The notes under the pieces were generated by a model, which was not told the DNA's origin, made no database searches, and saw only the letters and a list, made by a program, of their open reading frames with translations. Shown piece by piece: positions 6,426 to 14,374 of a stretch of DNA of 18,812 nt. Source of the DNA: JBEKHI01 sp050012355. GTDB taxonomy: Bacteria; Actinomycetota; Actinomycetes; Streptosporangiales; Streptosporangiaceae. A program made the position numbers and the translations under genes. The stretch spans positions 1 to 18,812 of the forward strand of contig JBEKHI010000132.1 in assembly GCA_050012355.1 (NCBI GenBank), in the 5' to 3' direction. Each line of letters opens with the position of its first letter. Position 1 is the stretch's first letter.

Positions 6426-7853
6426 GCGATGGCGCAGCCGTTGCGACAGCGCCCGCAGCGATTCTTCCGTCCCGGTACCCGTCGTCAGCATGATCGGCAT
6501 CGTGGTCCGTACCATCGACAGGTCGGGTATCCGGGCTGGCGGTGCCGCGACCGCCGCCGCGGCCGCGACGGCCTCGGCGACCGGCAGCGAACGCCGGTGC
6601 CGTCCGGTGTTGCCGACGGCCACCACGATGAGCCCGAGCAGCAAGGAGACACCCTGTCCGAGCGCCCATCCCTCCGCGCCGCCGTTGATTCCGTACCGCA
6701 GCAGATAGCCGACGCAGCCGAGGATGAGGGCGGCGTTGGCGCCGTTCATGAACAGGTAGGCGCCGGTCCGGTCCCGGGCGATGAGCATCGAGTCCACTAG
6801 ATAGGTGCCGCCGGTGAAGAGGGAGCCGAGGGCCATGATCCGCAGGCAGTTGCTCCCTTGCGCGGCGTAGCTCGCACCGAAGATCCGCATGATGAGCGGG
6901 GCGCCCGCCACCATCACCACCACGCCAGGAATCAGCAGACCATAGATCGCGCGCAGCGCCTTGCGGACCTGGGCGCCCATGGTGGCTCCCTTACGGGAGG
7001 CCTCCGCGAAAAGCACCTGTGATGTCGTCGAGGGTATGACGGACAGGAATCCGGCCACCAGGGCCGCGGTCGCGAACGCCGCGGTCCGGGTGGCCCCGAG
7101 CCGGGCGAGCACTTCCAGCACCACCACGGTGCTCGGCAGTATGCCCAGCACCGTGGCGATGTAGTTACGAATGCTTCCGCTGAGGTGTTCGCGGAACAGG
7201 GCGAACGCGTCAGCTAGCCGGATACCGCCGCGCAGCTTGACCAGCAGCGGCGGAACGGTGAGGAGGGTGGCGAGAATCAGGCCCACGCTATAGGCGATCA
7301 CCAGGCCCGATGACCGTAGCGATGTCAGCAGGAACAGCCCGGCGATCCTGGCGACTGACCCGGCCAGGTTCGACCACAGCACAGCCTGCGTAGCGCGGAC
7401 GGCGATGAGCGCGGCGTCGATGGCGCCGCTCAGCGCCGTGACGATGACCAGTACCGTGAACAGCACGACCGCGCCGCCATGCTGCCGCAAATCCAGCGAG
7501 GCAGGCAGGTGGGAGCCAAACCCGAGCAAGACGATCACGCTCAGCGCGCCGCCGAGTACGGTGATGGCGGCTAGCGCCACCGCCATCAGACCGAGCGGAC
7601 TAGAGGTAGTGGTGAGGTGCCGGGTGACCATGTTCTGCAAGCCGAGCGCGGCAATCGCGGAGCCGAGGCCGACGCCTGAGGTCAGTCCGGAGAACGAACC
7701 GACGGTGGCCGCCGGGTAACTGCGGGCCGCCAGTGCCCAGAAGGCAAAGCCGAAGGCGGCGAGGGACGCGGTGTTGGCCAGCAGGACCAGCGAGCCGCGA
7801 TACAGCGGATCGCTGAGCAGCTCCCGGACTCTAGGGAGTGATACCAGGCGCAT
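5652..7853 (-). CDS. Wzx-like polysaccharide flippase fused to a catalytically dead IS21 IstA-type domain
   Basis: One open frame of 733 residues. Residues 1-415 form about 12 hydrophobic segments of the MOP/Wzx class, typical of exporters that flip undecaprenyl-linked repeats; a usual family member would end near here. An alanine-rich linker follows (about 420-440, VAEAVAAAAAVAAPPAR). From about 477 to the end the sequence matches the family pattern I know for IS21 IstA: CGIWFPP (495-501), YSGWIAAVLIPSRNAPDL (526-542 region), YLERSFLTG (600-608), RRAMLPLP (648-655), FDANDYSVDP (677-686) and ATIDDPAHR (722-730). The expected DDE residues read G496, V564 and G595. ATG shares its A with the upstream stop (TGATG) and has no ribosome site, so it depends on coupled translation. 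The tail should face the cytoplasm. It is the last gene of the operon. Confidence 0.88.
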   Translation of the reverse strand: MRLVSLPRVRELLSDPLYRGSLVLLANTASLAAFGFAFWALAARSYPAATVGSFSGLTSGVGLGSAIAALGLQNMVTRHLTTTSSPLGLMAVALAAITVLGGALSVIVLLGFGSHLPASLDLRQHGGAVVLFTVLVIVTALSGAIDAALIAVRATQAVLWSNLAGSVARIAGLFLLTSLRSSGLVIAYSVGLILATLLTVPPLLVKLRGGIRLADAFALFREHLSGSIRNYIATVLGILPSTVVVLEVLARLGATRTAAFATAALVAGFLSVIPSTTSQVLFAEASRKGATMGAQVRKALRAIYGLLIPGVVVMVAGAPLIMRIFGASYAAQGSNCLRIMALGSLFTGGTYLVDSMLIARDRTGAYLFMNGANAALILGCVGYLLRYGINGGAEGWALGQGVSLLLGLIVVAVGNTGRHRRSLPVAEAVAAAAAVAAPPARIPDLSMVRTTMPIMLTTGTGTEESLRALSQRLRHRPVAMRPGQRSAPPGEIVYCGIWFPPLAIPVGPRQVRSSQQLPVLTVVSAYSGWIAAVLIPSRNAPDLHAGCQRALASVGGVPKRLAWVTGPADMEWGPFCAALGSVADPADEQARNRIGAVHAYLERSFLTGQAVLSPAQLNEQLEDWLAIQNSRPGPGQEQPPAVLAAADRRAMLPLPAQWPEAQWRIQAQVTDRPFVHFDANDYSVDPAALDKSVWIIADLESVEVRCDDELVARHPRAWSRGATIDDPAHRVTG

Positions 7854-8941
7854 CAGAGTCGGGTCAGGACGCTGGACCGTACGCTGGTCTGGTTAGAGTC
7901 GCGGACGAGGGAATCCAGTGCCGTCAGCGTCGTGTCCGCGATCTCGTACCACGACGACTGCGAACCGTAATCCGAGGCAGCCGCTGACATGGCCGCGAGC
8001 CGGGATTTGCCGGCGGACGCCAGCTCGGCGACAGCCTCGGCGAGTCGCGGCACCGAGCCGTCATAGCGGAGCACCGCACCGTCGGGTAGCTCGGCCAGGC
8101 CCGGCAGGTCCGGGACTATCAGCGGGCGGCCGTGCGCCAGTGCGAGTTCCGCGCTGCCACTCGTCGTAATCCGGCGGAAGGGCAGCACCACCACGTCGGC
8201 ACCGGCCAGCAGATCGGCCACCTCAGGGCCGGGAACGTGCTCAAGCCGGAGCCGGACATTCTCGGCCGCCATCAGCCGCGCCTGCAACCGAGGATCCTCG
8301 CAGGTACCGGCCACGGTCAGCCGGGCCGGGGTCTCCGGCGGCAGGCTCGCGAAGGCGGCGAGCAGCTCCTCGAGACCTTTGTACTCCACGACTCGGCCGA
8401 AGAACAGGAACTCGCGCGCCCCGTCGGAGCTACCGGGGACCCGCAGCGCCGCCGGTGCCGCCGGTCCCATCGGGCCGTGCCTGATGATCTCTGACTTTCG
8501 CGGCACGGCGCCGATCTCGGCGAGTCCGGCCAGCGCCGACGGCGTATGCGCGATCACTAGGTCGCAGTGCCGGACGAGAACCCGGCGGGCGGCCTCGTCG
8601 TCCGCGAAGACCTGTGCGTGCGGCAGGACATTGTGTGCCGTCCAGACCAGACGGAGCCCGAGCAGTTTGATTGCCCGCAGCCAGACGCCGAACCAGGCTT
8701 GAGTGAGCCGTCGGCTGCCAGGGAAATCGGGCAGCACGAAGCGGAACACCCAGTGCAGGTGCACTATCCGGGCGCCGCGAGCCCGCCGGACCGCCGTCTC
8801 CACCGGTAGCAGCAGCAGGTTCAGCGCGTGGGAGGGCGTCAGCTGCCCGAGGTAGCTGACCCGCGCGCCATGCCGCTCCATCTCGGCGTACAGCAGCCGC
8901 TGATAAGGGTTCGGATCCCGGGGGAACACGAGGATCTTCAT
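7853..8941 (-). CDS. GT-B glycosyltransferase, GT4 type
   Basis: A 362-residue cytoplasmic enzyme with two Rossmann domains. The N-terminal half starts MKILVFPRDPNPYQRLLY and includes VHLHWVFRFVLPDFPG (60-75) and LVWTAHNVLPHA (98-109). The C-terminal half has the donor-domain signature FFGRVVEYKGLEELLAAF (180-197) and VVLPFRRITTSGSAELALAHG (251-271). The first glutamate of the classic EX7E motif is replaced by R257, a variant with TSGS seen in a GT4 branch, so activity is still expected. Gene position: 13 bases after the GT2 stop, with its own stop merged into the flippase start (TGATG). No good ribosome site is visible; an 11-base direct repeat covers the start. Sugar specificity cannot be read from sequence. 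Confidence 0.9.
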   Translation of the reverse strand: MKILVFPRDPNPYQRLLYAEMERHGARVSYLGQLTPSHALNLLLLPVETAVRRARGARIVHLHWVFRFVLPDFPGSRRLTQAWFGVWLRAIKLLGLRLVWTAHNVLPHAQVFADDEAARRVLVRHCDLVIAHTPSALAGLAEIGAVPRKSEIIRHGPMGPAAPAALRVPGSSDGAREFLFFGRVVEYKGLEELLAAFASLPPETPARLTVAGTCEDPRLQARLMAAENVRLRLEHVPGPEVADLLAGADVVVLPFRRITTSGSAELALAHGRPLIVPDLPGLAELPDGAVLRYDGSVPRLAEAVAELASAGKSRLAAMSAAASDYGSQSSWYEIADTTLTALDSLVRDSNQTSVRSSVLTRL

Positions 8942-8960
8942 CGATAAGCGATCTTCATCG
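8933..8960. repeat. 11-base direct repeat, 17-base period, at a gene junction
   Basis: GATCTTCATCG occurs at 8933-8943 and 8950-8960 (plus strand). On the minus strand each copy carries an ATGAAGATC. The downstream copy is the GT4 start; the other overlaps the stop of the preceding GT2, and its own ATG frame closes after six codons. Confidence 0.8.
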
Positions 8961-9851
8961 GTTGGCTAGTCCTGCGAGCACCCCGGCGCCGTAGGCGAGA
9001 TGATCCGTGAGAACCTTCACGATACCCAGCGAGCGATTACGCCAGGCGGGGATGATGAGCAAGGCCGGGTAAAGCGGGAAGACGAACGTGAGCGGAAGCC
9101 CGAGCAGGAACACCGGGTAGACGACCACCATCGGGTCGTCCCTGAGCACGTGACGGCGCCGCGATGGGTGCTTGCGATAGAGGCGGGCCCGGGCCTTACC
9201 GTAGGCGTAGGCGCGCCGCAACTGCCGGCGCCAGGTTCCCCAGTCGGTGCGAATGCCCGCGTCCGGCACCGCCTTGATCCGGTATCCAGCGTCCCGCAGC
9301 CGCCAGCTGAAGTCGATGTCCGAGCCATAGGCGAACGTCTCGTCGAAACCGTCAACCGCTTCGAACGCCTCCCGGCGGAACGCCAGGTTTATCGTCGGGC
9401 ATTCCTTGAGGTACTCGTCGGCCCGCGCTTGGCGGGCCGCCGAGCCACTGTACGGGTCGAAGTCCTCCGCTAGGGAGAACGTCGGTCCGGCGGTGACATG
9501 TTCGTCGGCTCCGTCGGCTTCGTCGGCGCGTAGCGGCGCGGTGAGCCTGGCCAGCCATTGATCGGCGGGGTAGCAGCCGGAGTCGGTGAAGGCGATGATG
9601 TCACCGGCCGCCGCCCGGACCCCGGCGTTGCGCTGGTGCGGAATCGTGACGCCCGCGCCCGGCGGGCGCTGAAACTGGATCCAGCGCACATCGGGCTCGT
9701 GCGCGCGCTTGATGTGGTCCAACCTGCCGTCGGAAGCGTCGACCACCAGGATTTCAGCTGGCTCGTCAAGACTGGCGACTTGGTCGCGCAGCGCGTTCAG
9801 GGTCCCGTCCAGCGCGGGCTCGTCTTTGCTGATGATGACGACGGAGATCAT
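8955..9851 (-). CDS. GT2 family glycosyltransferase with C-terminal membrane segments
   Basis: A 298-residue GT-A enzyme. MISVVIISKDEPALDGTLNA begins the fold, EILVVDASDG (33-42) is the nucleotide-binding loop, and IIAFTDSGCYPADQWL (85-100) is the DxD-like site with D90. INLAFRREAFEAVDGFDETF and GSDIDFSWRLRDAGYR are the usual acceptor-side motifs (the ED-equivalent reads SDIDF). After a basic patch, PVFLLGLPLTFVFPLYPALLII forms one or two membrane segments, so it likely works at the inner face on a lipid-linked acceptor. ATG at 9851 overlaps the DUF2206 stop (ATGA) and has GGAGG nine to ten bases upstream. The open frame extends 50 codons further back inside the neighbour but without GT2 character, so that start is rejected. 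Confidence 0.9.
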   Translation of the reverse strand: MISVVIISKDEPALDGTLNALRDQVASLDEPAEILVVDASDGRLDHIKRAHEPDVRWIQFQRPPGAGVTIPHQRNAGVRAAAGDIIAFTDSGCYPADQWLARLTAPLRADEADGADEHVTAGPTFSLAEDFDPYSGSAARQARADEYLKECPTINLAFRREAFEAVDGFDETFAYGSDIDFSWRLRDAGYRIKAVPDAGIRTDWGTWRRQLRRAYAYGKARARLYRKHPSRRRHVLRDDPMVVVYPVFLLGLPLTFVFPLYPALLIIPAWRNRSLGIVKVLTDHLAYGAGVLAGLANR

Positions 9852-12187
9852 CCGTGGAATACCTCCGAGGTGCCGTTCACGTACACGACGTTGAAGTTCG
9901 CATTGAGGAAGCCGATCGGGAAGGCATACGTGACGGTGCGGTTTTCGAACAGTTGCCGGGTCCGCCCGTCGACGATGTTGGCCTGGGTGGCGTAGACCCA
10001 TGCGTTCTGGTCAAGCGTCTGCGGAGTTATGTCGTTGAACAGGCCAAGACGGATCCCGGTCTCCGCGTCCACCCGGAGTTCCCCGTACCGGTCGGCGTAG
10101 ACGAGCTGACCTGGCTGGACCTGTTCTCCCAGCCACTGCGCGGAGCTGATCTCCTGCACGGAGGTGTAGTACCGTTCGTAATCCTCGCCGCTGCTGGCCA
10201 GGTTGGTGTCCGCCCCGCCACCGAGTATCGCCCCGGACAGGCCGCTCATCTGGATGAATAGCACCGCGAGGGCCCCGGTTGCCAGCACCGTGGTGGCCCA
10301 TGGCCACCGTCGGAGCCGCGCCGTCAGGGCTTGCAGCAGCCAGGCCATCGTGATGGCCAGCACCGCGAACGCCTGGACGAAGGCGCGTTGCTGGTTGTAA
10401 GAGCTGGCTATCGTGCCGCTAAGCCTGATCGCGCCCAGCGCGAGCAACGTGCCAGCGCCGAGCAAGGCGAGTTGCCGGGCGCCCGGCGGGGTTCTCTTCC
10501 GCAACGCCAGGGCGATCGCCGCGATGGCCGCGAGCAGCTCGGCTAGCTCGGCGCCCACTGACTCGAGAAGATTGAGCAGCTTGGACAGGATGCTCAGCCG
10601 CAGCGCGGGCTCCGGCACCGTGGCTGGCCGCAGGTCGTACTTAGCCTCGCTGGCGTCGGGGAGCGGATGGACGAACTTGTCCTGGGACGCGTACTGCTGG
10701 GCTACCAGCTTCTGGTACTGCGAGACGCTCATCGCGGTCTGCGTGTTCCCGTTGAGGTAGCTGGAGATCAGGTTCCCGCCCGAGCTCCCGCTCGGCAGCA
10801 GGTCCAGTCCTTGCGAACTGGTCAGGCTGACGAATTGCGACACGTTGGACGCGGACTGCGTTATGGGTCCGTACCAGAGGACCGCCCCCACGGTCGTCGC
10901 CAGCAACGCGACCACGAAAGCGCCCGCCACTCGCGGAATGTCACGGAACCAGGACACCGCCCACTGCAGCACGAGGAGAAGCGCCAGCATCCCCATCGCG
11001 AAGTAGGTCGTGGAATAGTGAGACAAGGCCATTCCCAGCCCGAAAATCGCGCACAGCGCCCACCGCGGGCGCTTGTCCACGCTGGTATCGAGAACGATGC
11101 ACAGCAGCGCGATGAAAAAGAGCATCGAGATCTCTTGCCGTGCCAGGGCGGGCAATTCCTGAGCGAACGTGCTCTGGATAACGATGAACGCCGCCGCCAC
11201 GAAGGCCCAGCGGCGGTCGATGAACTTCCTGGCGAGGCTGAAGATCCCGACCGGGAACATGGCGGTGATGGCCGGGTACAGCAGCTTCAGCACCATGAGA
11301 TCCGAGACACCGGACAGGAAGTGCAACTCGGCGGGCAGGATCGTCACGGACGGGAGAGCGCCGTAAGCGTCACCCGGGTGGGCGAAATGCCAGACCCCGC
11401 TGAGTACTGTCTGATGCAAAGAGTAGTACTCGGTTGAGATATCGAAGCCGTAGACGATGTCCCCGCGCAGCGAGTACGCCCACATGACCGCCAGGCTCAC
11501 CGCGTACAGCAGGATGACGAGCGATGTGTTCCCTAGCCGCGGTGCCTTGACGACTCCCCACCCGATCGCGGCAAGGCACAGACAGGTCGCCAGGATCGCG
11601 ACCTTATTGCTGTGGCCGTCATTCATCCGCAGCGCCCCAGCGCCCGCTACGACTGGGATGAGCAGCGGCCACCATTGCCGGAGCGATCCGTCCGCCAGCT
11701 CCCGCCAGGGGATCGCGGTGCTATCCGGTGCCCGCCTATCCGGTGCCCGCAACGACGCGGCCAGCAGCGCGGCGCAGCACACTTCGATGCCGATGAGCAG
11801 CGGGACGGTCCGAAGCGGCTGACTGATGCCCGTCAGCAGGCCGACGGAATCGACCAGCAGTCCGGAAACCATCAGCACAGCGAGTGAGGCGGCCGGAACG
11901 TACACCGGGGTGTCGGCGATGACGCTTCCAGGCACCCGCAGCGCCCGCAGCGCGAAAACGCCCGGCACGATCAGCAGGAACGGGAAAAGAATCAGCTCCG
12001 CCGCCCATGCCCGGTGCAGGACGACGAGGACTGCCATCAGCAGGAGCAGCAGCAAATCCGAGCGCGACGGCATCGGCAGTGGCTGGGACGCCTGCATCGG
12101 TTGGGGCGCTCGCGAGGACCGGGCGTGCCGACCGTGTGGCGTCGGCTTGACCAGGACTTCCGGACTCGCCTCGTGCTTTATCGTCAC
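9848..12187 (-). CDS. DUF2206-like polytopic membrane protein, probable GT-C glycosyltransferase
   Basis: A 779-residue integral membrane protein with about 14-16 hydrophobic segments and a soluble C-terminal tail of roughly 120 residues that ends outside. The loop YGFDISTEYYSLHQTVLSGVW (246-266), with its D/E pair, resembles the signature of the DUF2206 family and sits where GT-C enzymes place the catalytic acid in the first large outer loop. Another outer segment is SQGLDLLPSGSSGGN. GT-C enzymes use polyprenyl-phosphate sugars on the outer face. The GT2 heading this operon resembles enzymes that make such donors, a functional pairing inferred from family knowledge. A Wzy-like polymerase is the alternative. 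The GTG start overlaps the previous stop (GTGA); CAGG lies just upstream. Confidence 0.82.
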   Translation of the reverse strand: MTIKHEASPEVLVKPTPHGRHARSSRAPQPMQASQPLPMPSRSDLLLLLLMAVLVVLHRAWAAELILFPFLLIVPGVFALRALRVPGSVIADTPVYVPAASLAVLMVSGLLVDSVGLLTGISQPLRTVPLLIGIEVCCAALLAASLRAPDRRAPDSTAIPWRELADGSLRQWWPLLIPVVAGAGALRMNDGHSNKVAILATCLCLAAIGWGVVKAPRLGNTSLVILLYAVSLAVMWAYSLRGDIVYGFDISTEYYSLHQTVLSGVWHFAHPGDAYGALPSVTILPAELHFLSGVSDLMVLKLLYPAITAMFPVGIFSLARKFIDRRWAFVAAAFIVIQSTFAQELPALARQEISMLFFIALLCIVLDTSVDKRPRWALCAIFGLGMALSHYSTTYFAMGMLALLLVLQWAVSWFRDIPRVAGAFVVALLATTVGAVLWYGPITQSASNVSQFVSLTSSQGLDLLPSGSSGGNLISSYLNGNTQTAMSVSQYQKLVAQQYASQDKFVHPLPDASEAKYDLRPATVPEPALRLSILSKLLNLLESVGAELAELLAAIAAIALALRKRTPPGARQLALLGAGTLLALGAIRLSGTIASSYNQQRAFVQAFAVLAITMAWLLQALTARLRRWPWATTVLATGALAVLFIQMSGLSGAILGGGADTNLASSGEDYERYYTSVQEISSAQWLGEQVQPGQLVYADRYGELRVDAETGIRLGLFNDITPQTLDQNAWVYATQANIVDGRTRQLFENRTVTYAFPIGFLNANFNVVYVNGTSEVFHG
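11711..11740. repeat. 15-base perfect tandem duplication inside the DUF2206-like gene
   Basis: CTATCCGGTGCCCGC occurs twice in a row. On the coding strand it gives RAPDR-RAPDS in a cytoplasmic or loop region near residue 147-156. It keeps the frame, consistent with slippage. Confidence 0.85.
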
Positions 12188-13251
12188 TGCACCTGTTCCA
12201 GATCAATGCGATTGGCCGGGTCACGCGGACGCTCGGGCGGTAGCCGCCGGAACCGCCAGAATCCCTGGACGACGCCGATGTCCTCCCAGGTCTCCTGAGC
12301 GAGCAGCAGGTAGCCGTCGAGCAGGGCGGCCGGGGCACGGTCCCGTATGGCGGCCCGCATTCCCCGTGGGTAGAGCGCGAGTGGCGCGGCGACGGCGGCG
12401 ACGGCGAGTTCGGGTAGCAACGGAGCCGCGGCTAGCAATGCCAGGACGAGCACGGGAATCGGGAAAAACGTCGGCGGCAGCGACGGCCACTTGCGGTGCA
12501 GCCTGGCCGACCCGATCCCGTAGGAGCGGCTGCGGCGAAGCGTGTCGCGTAGCTGCGGCTTGAAGTGGTGGACAACGCATGCTCGCGGGACGAAGACCAG
12601 CCGGGCTCCCTCGATCGACTGGGTTACCCGCATGCACAGATCCAGTTCTTCCGCGCCGAACCTGAACCTTTCGTCGAACTGCCCGGCCTCGAAAAGGACC
12701 TTCCGTCGGAAGGACATGTTCGCGCCCACGAACGAGTACACGTCTCTGGTGTCGGTTCTCGGCTGTCCCGCCACCTGCCGCCGCAGGTAGAGATAGAACC
12801 GGTAGGGCAGGCCGTAGCCGTTGGCAAGCTCCAGTTCCAGCGGGGCGAGCGGATTGTTGCGGCTGAGGAAACCGCGGAGCAGGCCGGGCGGCGTACTGGG
12901 AATGATCGGACCGCAGACCCCGGCGACGTCCTCAGCCGCGTAGCCAGCCAGCAGTTCCCGAGCCCATCCCGACTCGGGTACGCAGTCGTCATCAAGGAAC
13001 GCGACGATGTCCGCTTTCGCGACGTTCAGCCCGGTGTTCCTGGCGGCGGCGATGCCGAGATTGTGCGGGTGCCGGATGACGGTCACTCCATGGGCCTGCG
13101 CCACCGACGCGGTGGCGTCGGTTGATCCGTCGTCGACGACGATGATTTCCATCCGTGGCCGGATCGACTGGGCCTCGAGCGCGCGCAGGCAGCGGTCCAC
13201 GCCTTCCGCACCGTTGAGCGAGGGGATCACGACGCTGAGGTCAGGGTGCAT
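12184..13251 (-). CDS. GT2 family glycosyltransferase with C-terminal membrane segments
   Basis: A 355-residue GT-A enzyme with clear family motifs: LSVVIPSLNGAEGVDRCL, IIVVDDGSTDAT (36-47), HNLGIAAARNTGL, and the metal-binding triad LDDDC (86-90, D87-D89). GANMSFRRKVLFEAGQFDE and EELDLCMRV supply the acceptor and base region; this matches rhamnosyl- and galactofuranosyl-type relatives but does not prove specificity. Residues about 255-290 are hydrophobic (FFPIPVLVLALLAAAPLL and beyond), anchoring it to the inner membrane. ATG at 13251 overlaps the upstream GT4 gene by 11 bases and has GGGGA about ten bases before it; its stop overlaps the DUF2206 start by four bases. It is one of the sugar-adding steps of the operon. 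Confidence 0.92.
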   Translation of the reverse strand: MHPDLSVVIPSLNGAEGVDRCLRALEAQSIRPRMEIIVVDDGSTDATASVAQAHGVTVIRHPHNLGIAAARNTGLNVAKADIVAFLDDDCVPESGWARELLAGYAAEDVAGVCGPIIPSTPPGLLRGFLSRNNPLAPLELELANGYGLPYRFYLYLRRQVAGQPRTDTRDVYSFVGANMSFRRKVLFEAGQFDERFRFGAEELDLCMRVTQSIEGARLVFVPRACVVHHFKPQLRDTLRRSRSYGIGSARLHRKWPSLPPTFFPIPVLVLALLAAAPLLPELAVAAVAAPLALYPRGMRAAIRDRAPAALLDGYLLLAQETWEDIGVVQGFWRFRRLPPERPRDPANRIDLEQVQ

Positions 13252-14374
13252 CGGTCAGGGTCCCCGCTTTCGCGACGGTGGCCGGAATCTCGTACACGCT
13301 CAGCGTGGCCTCGACAATGGAATCCATGTCGGCGACGGCCATCCGCCGGCTGGCCCGGTCCTGGGGGGAGGTGCTGAGGAACCTTGACAGGACCTCGGCC
13401 AGCTTTTCCGGCGAGCGTGGCGGGAACGTCCACCGGGACGCCGCGTACTGCTCGCCGAGACCGCCCGCCGTGCTGGCGAGGACCGGCACGCCGAACGCGT
13501 TGGCCAGACTCGCGACGCCGCTCTGCTCGGTACGCCGGTAGGGGAGCATGACCGCCGACGCGGCCTGGAACCACCCCGCCACGTCCGCCTCGGGAACGTA
13601 CCCGGTCTGCACGAGGGTGTCCCCGAGCCCGCTTCGGCGGGCCATGCGCAGCACCCGGGCCAGATGCAGCCGGTCACGCAGCTCGAACACGCGGAACAGG
13701 CTGCGCCGCGACCGTACCGTGCCGGCTATTACCAGTCGCACGTTCTCCAGAGACGAAGGACCAACAATACGTAGCGCCATAACGAGGTCGTCCAGTCCCT
13801 TGTCCACATGGACGAATCCGAACGCGAGCAGGACCTCGAGATCGTCGAGCTTGTAGCGCTCCCGCAGATCCTCAGGAGTGGAAACCGCCCGTGGTGGCCT
13901 GGCCTCCGGGTGGGGGATCACGCTGACGCTGGCTTCCCGCAGGCCGAGCCGCCGGGTGAGAGTCTCGCTGGCATTGCGGGTGTGCACGATGACGTGCTGG
14001 CATTGGGCGGCGAGCTTCCGGTAGAGCGCGCGTCCCGGGGCCCGCAGGGACGCCGTGTCCCTGGTTACCTCATGCATGGTCGCGATCACGGGTACCGTGC
14101 GTATCTGCCGCAGCCAGGAAAGCAGGGTCCACGTCCGGGTCCCGTACGCGGCCACCGCGAACTGCACGTGGATGAGATCGGGAGACCAGTCGCGCACTGC
14201 TTCGTTGAGCGCCGCGAGGTCCCCTAGATGGCCGAGCGCGTCGCCTTCTTGCTGGCGGGGAACCACGACTTGGGTCTCGTGCCCGCGCGCCTCGAGCGCA
14301 CCCATCAGGGCCTGAGTGTAGGTGCCGATGCCGTCGCGCGCTGGCGGAAACGGGCTGACAAACAAGATCCTCAT
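13241..14374 (-). CDS. GT-B glycosyltransferase, GT4 type
   Basis: A 377-residue enzyme. MRILFVSPFPPARDGIGTYT carries the acceptor-domain glycine loop, LIHVQFAVAAYGTRTW and VIATMHEVTRDT (97-107) complete the N-domain, and SVIPHPE marks the hinge. In the donor domain, LLAFGFVHVDKGLDDLVMA (182-200), VRLVIAGT and VMLPYRRTEQSGVASLANAFG (275-294) are typical GT4 sequence. As in the other short GT4 here, the first EX7E glutamate is absent and an EQSG element stands instead. ATG at 14374 overlaps the upstream stop (ATGA), and GGAGG lies about ten bases before it; an upstream extension of 20 residues inside the neighbour is not conserved in character. Probably a mannosyl- or glucosyl-type step, unproven. 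Confidence 0.92.
   Translation of the reverse strand: MRILFVSPFPPARDGIGTYTQALMGALEARGHETQVVVPRQQEGDALGHLGDLAALNEAVRDWSPDLIHVQFAVAAYGTRTWTLLSWLRQIRTVPVIATMHEVTRDTASLRAPGRALYRKLAAQCQHVIVHTRNASETLTRRLGLREASVSVIPHPEARPPRAVSTPEDLRERYKLDDLEVLLAFGFVHVDKGLDDLVMALRIVGPSSLENVRLVIAGTVRSRRSLFRVFELRDRLHLARVLRMARRSGLGDTLVQTGYVPEADVAGWFQAASAVMLPYRRTEQSGVASLANAFGVPVLASTAGGLGEQYAASRWTFPPRSPEKLAEVLSRFLSTSPQDRASRRMAVADMDSIVEATLSVYEIPATVAKAGTLTDAP

Noticed and set aside
9852..10001. Fifty extra N-terminal codons on the GT2 gene at 8955-9851
   Set aside because: They are an alternative-frame reading of the DUF2206-like gene and carry no GT2 character; the ATGA overlap with GGAGG upstream marks the start.
10667..11437. 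A 256-codon plus-strand open frame
   Set aside because: It is antisense to the DUF2206-like membrane protein and its low-complexity H/R/E/Q composition is typical of a mirror frame.
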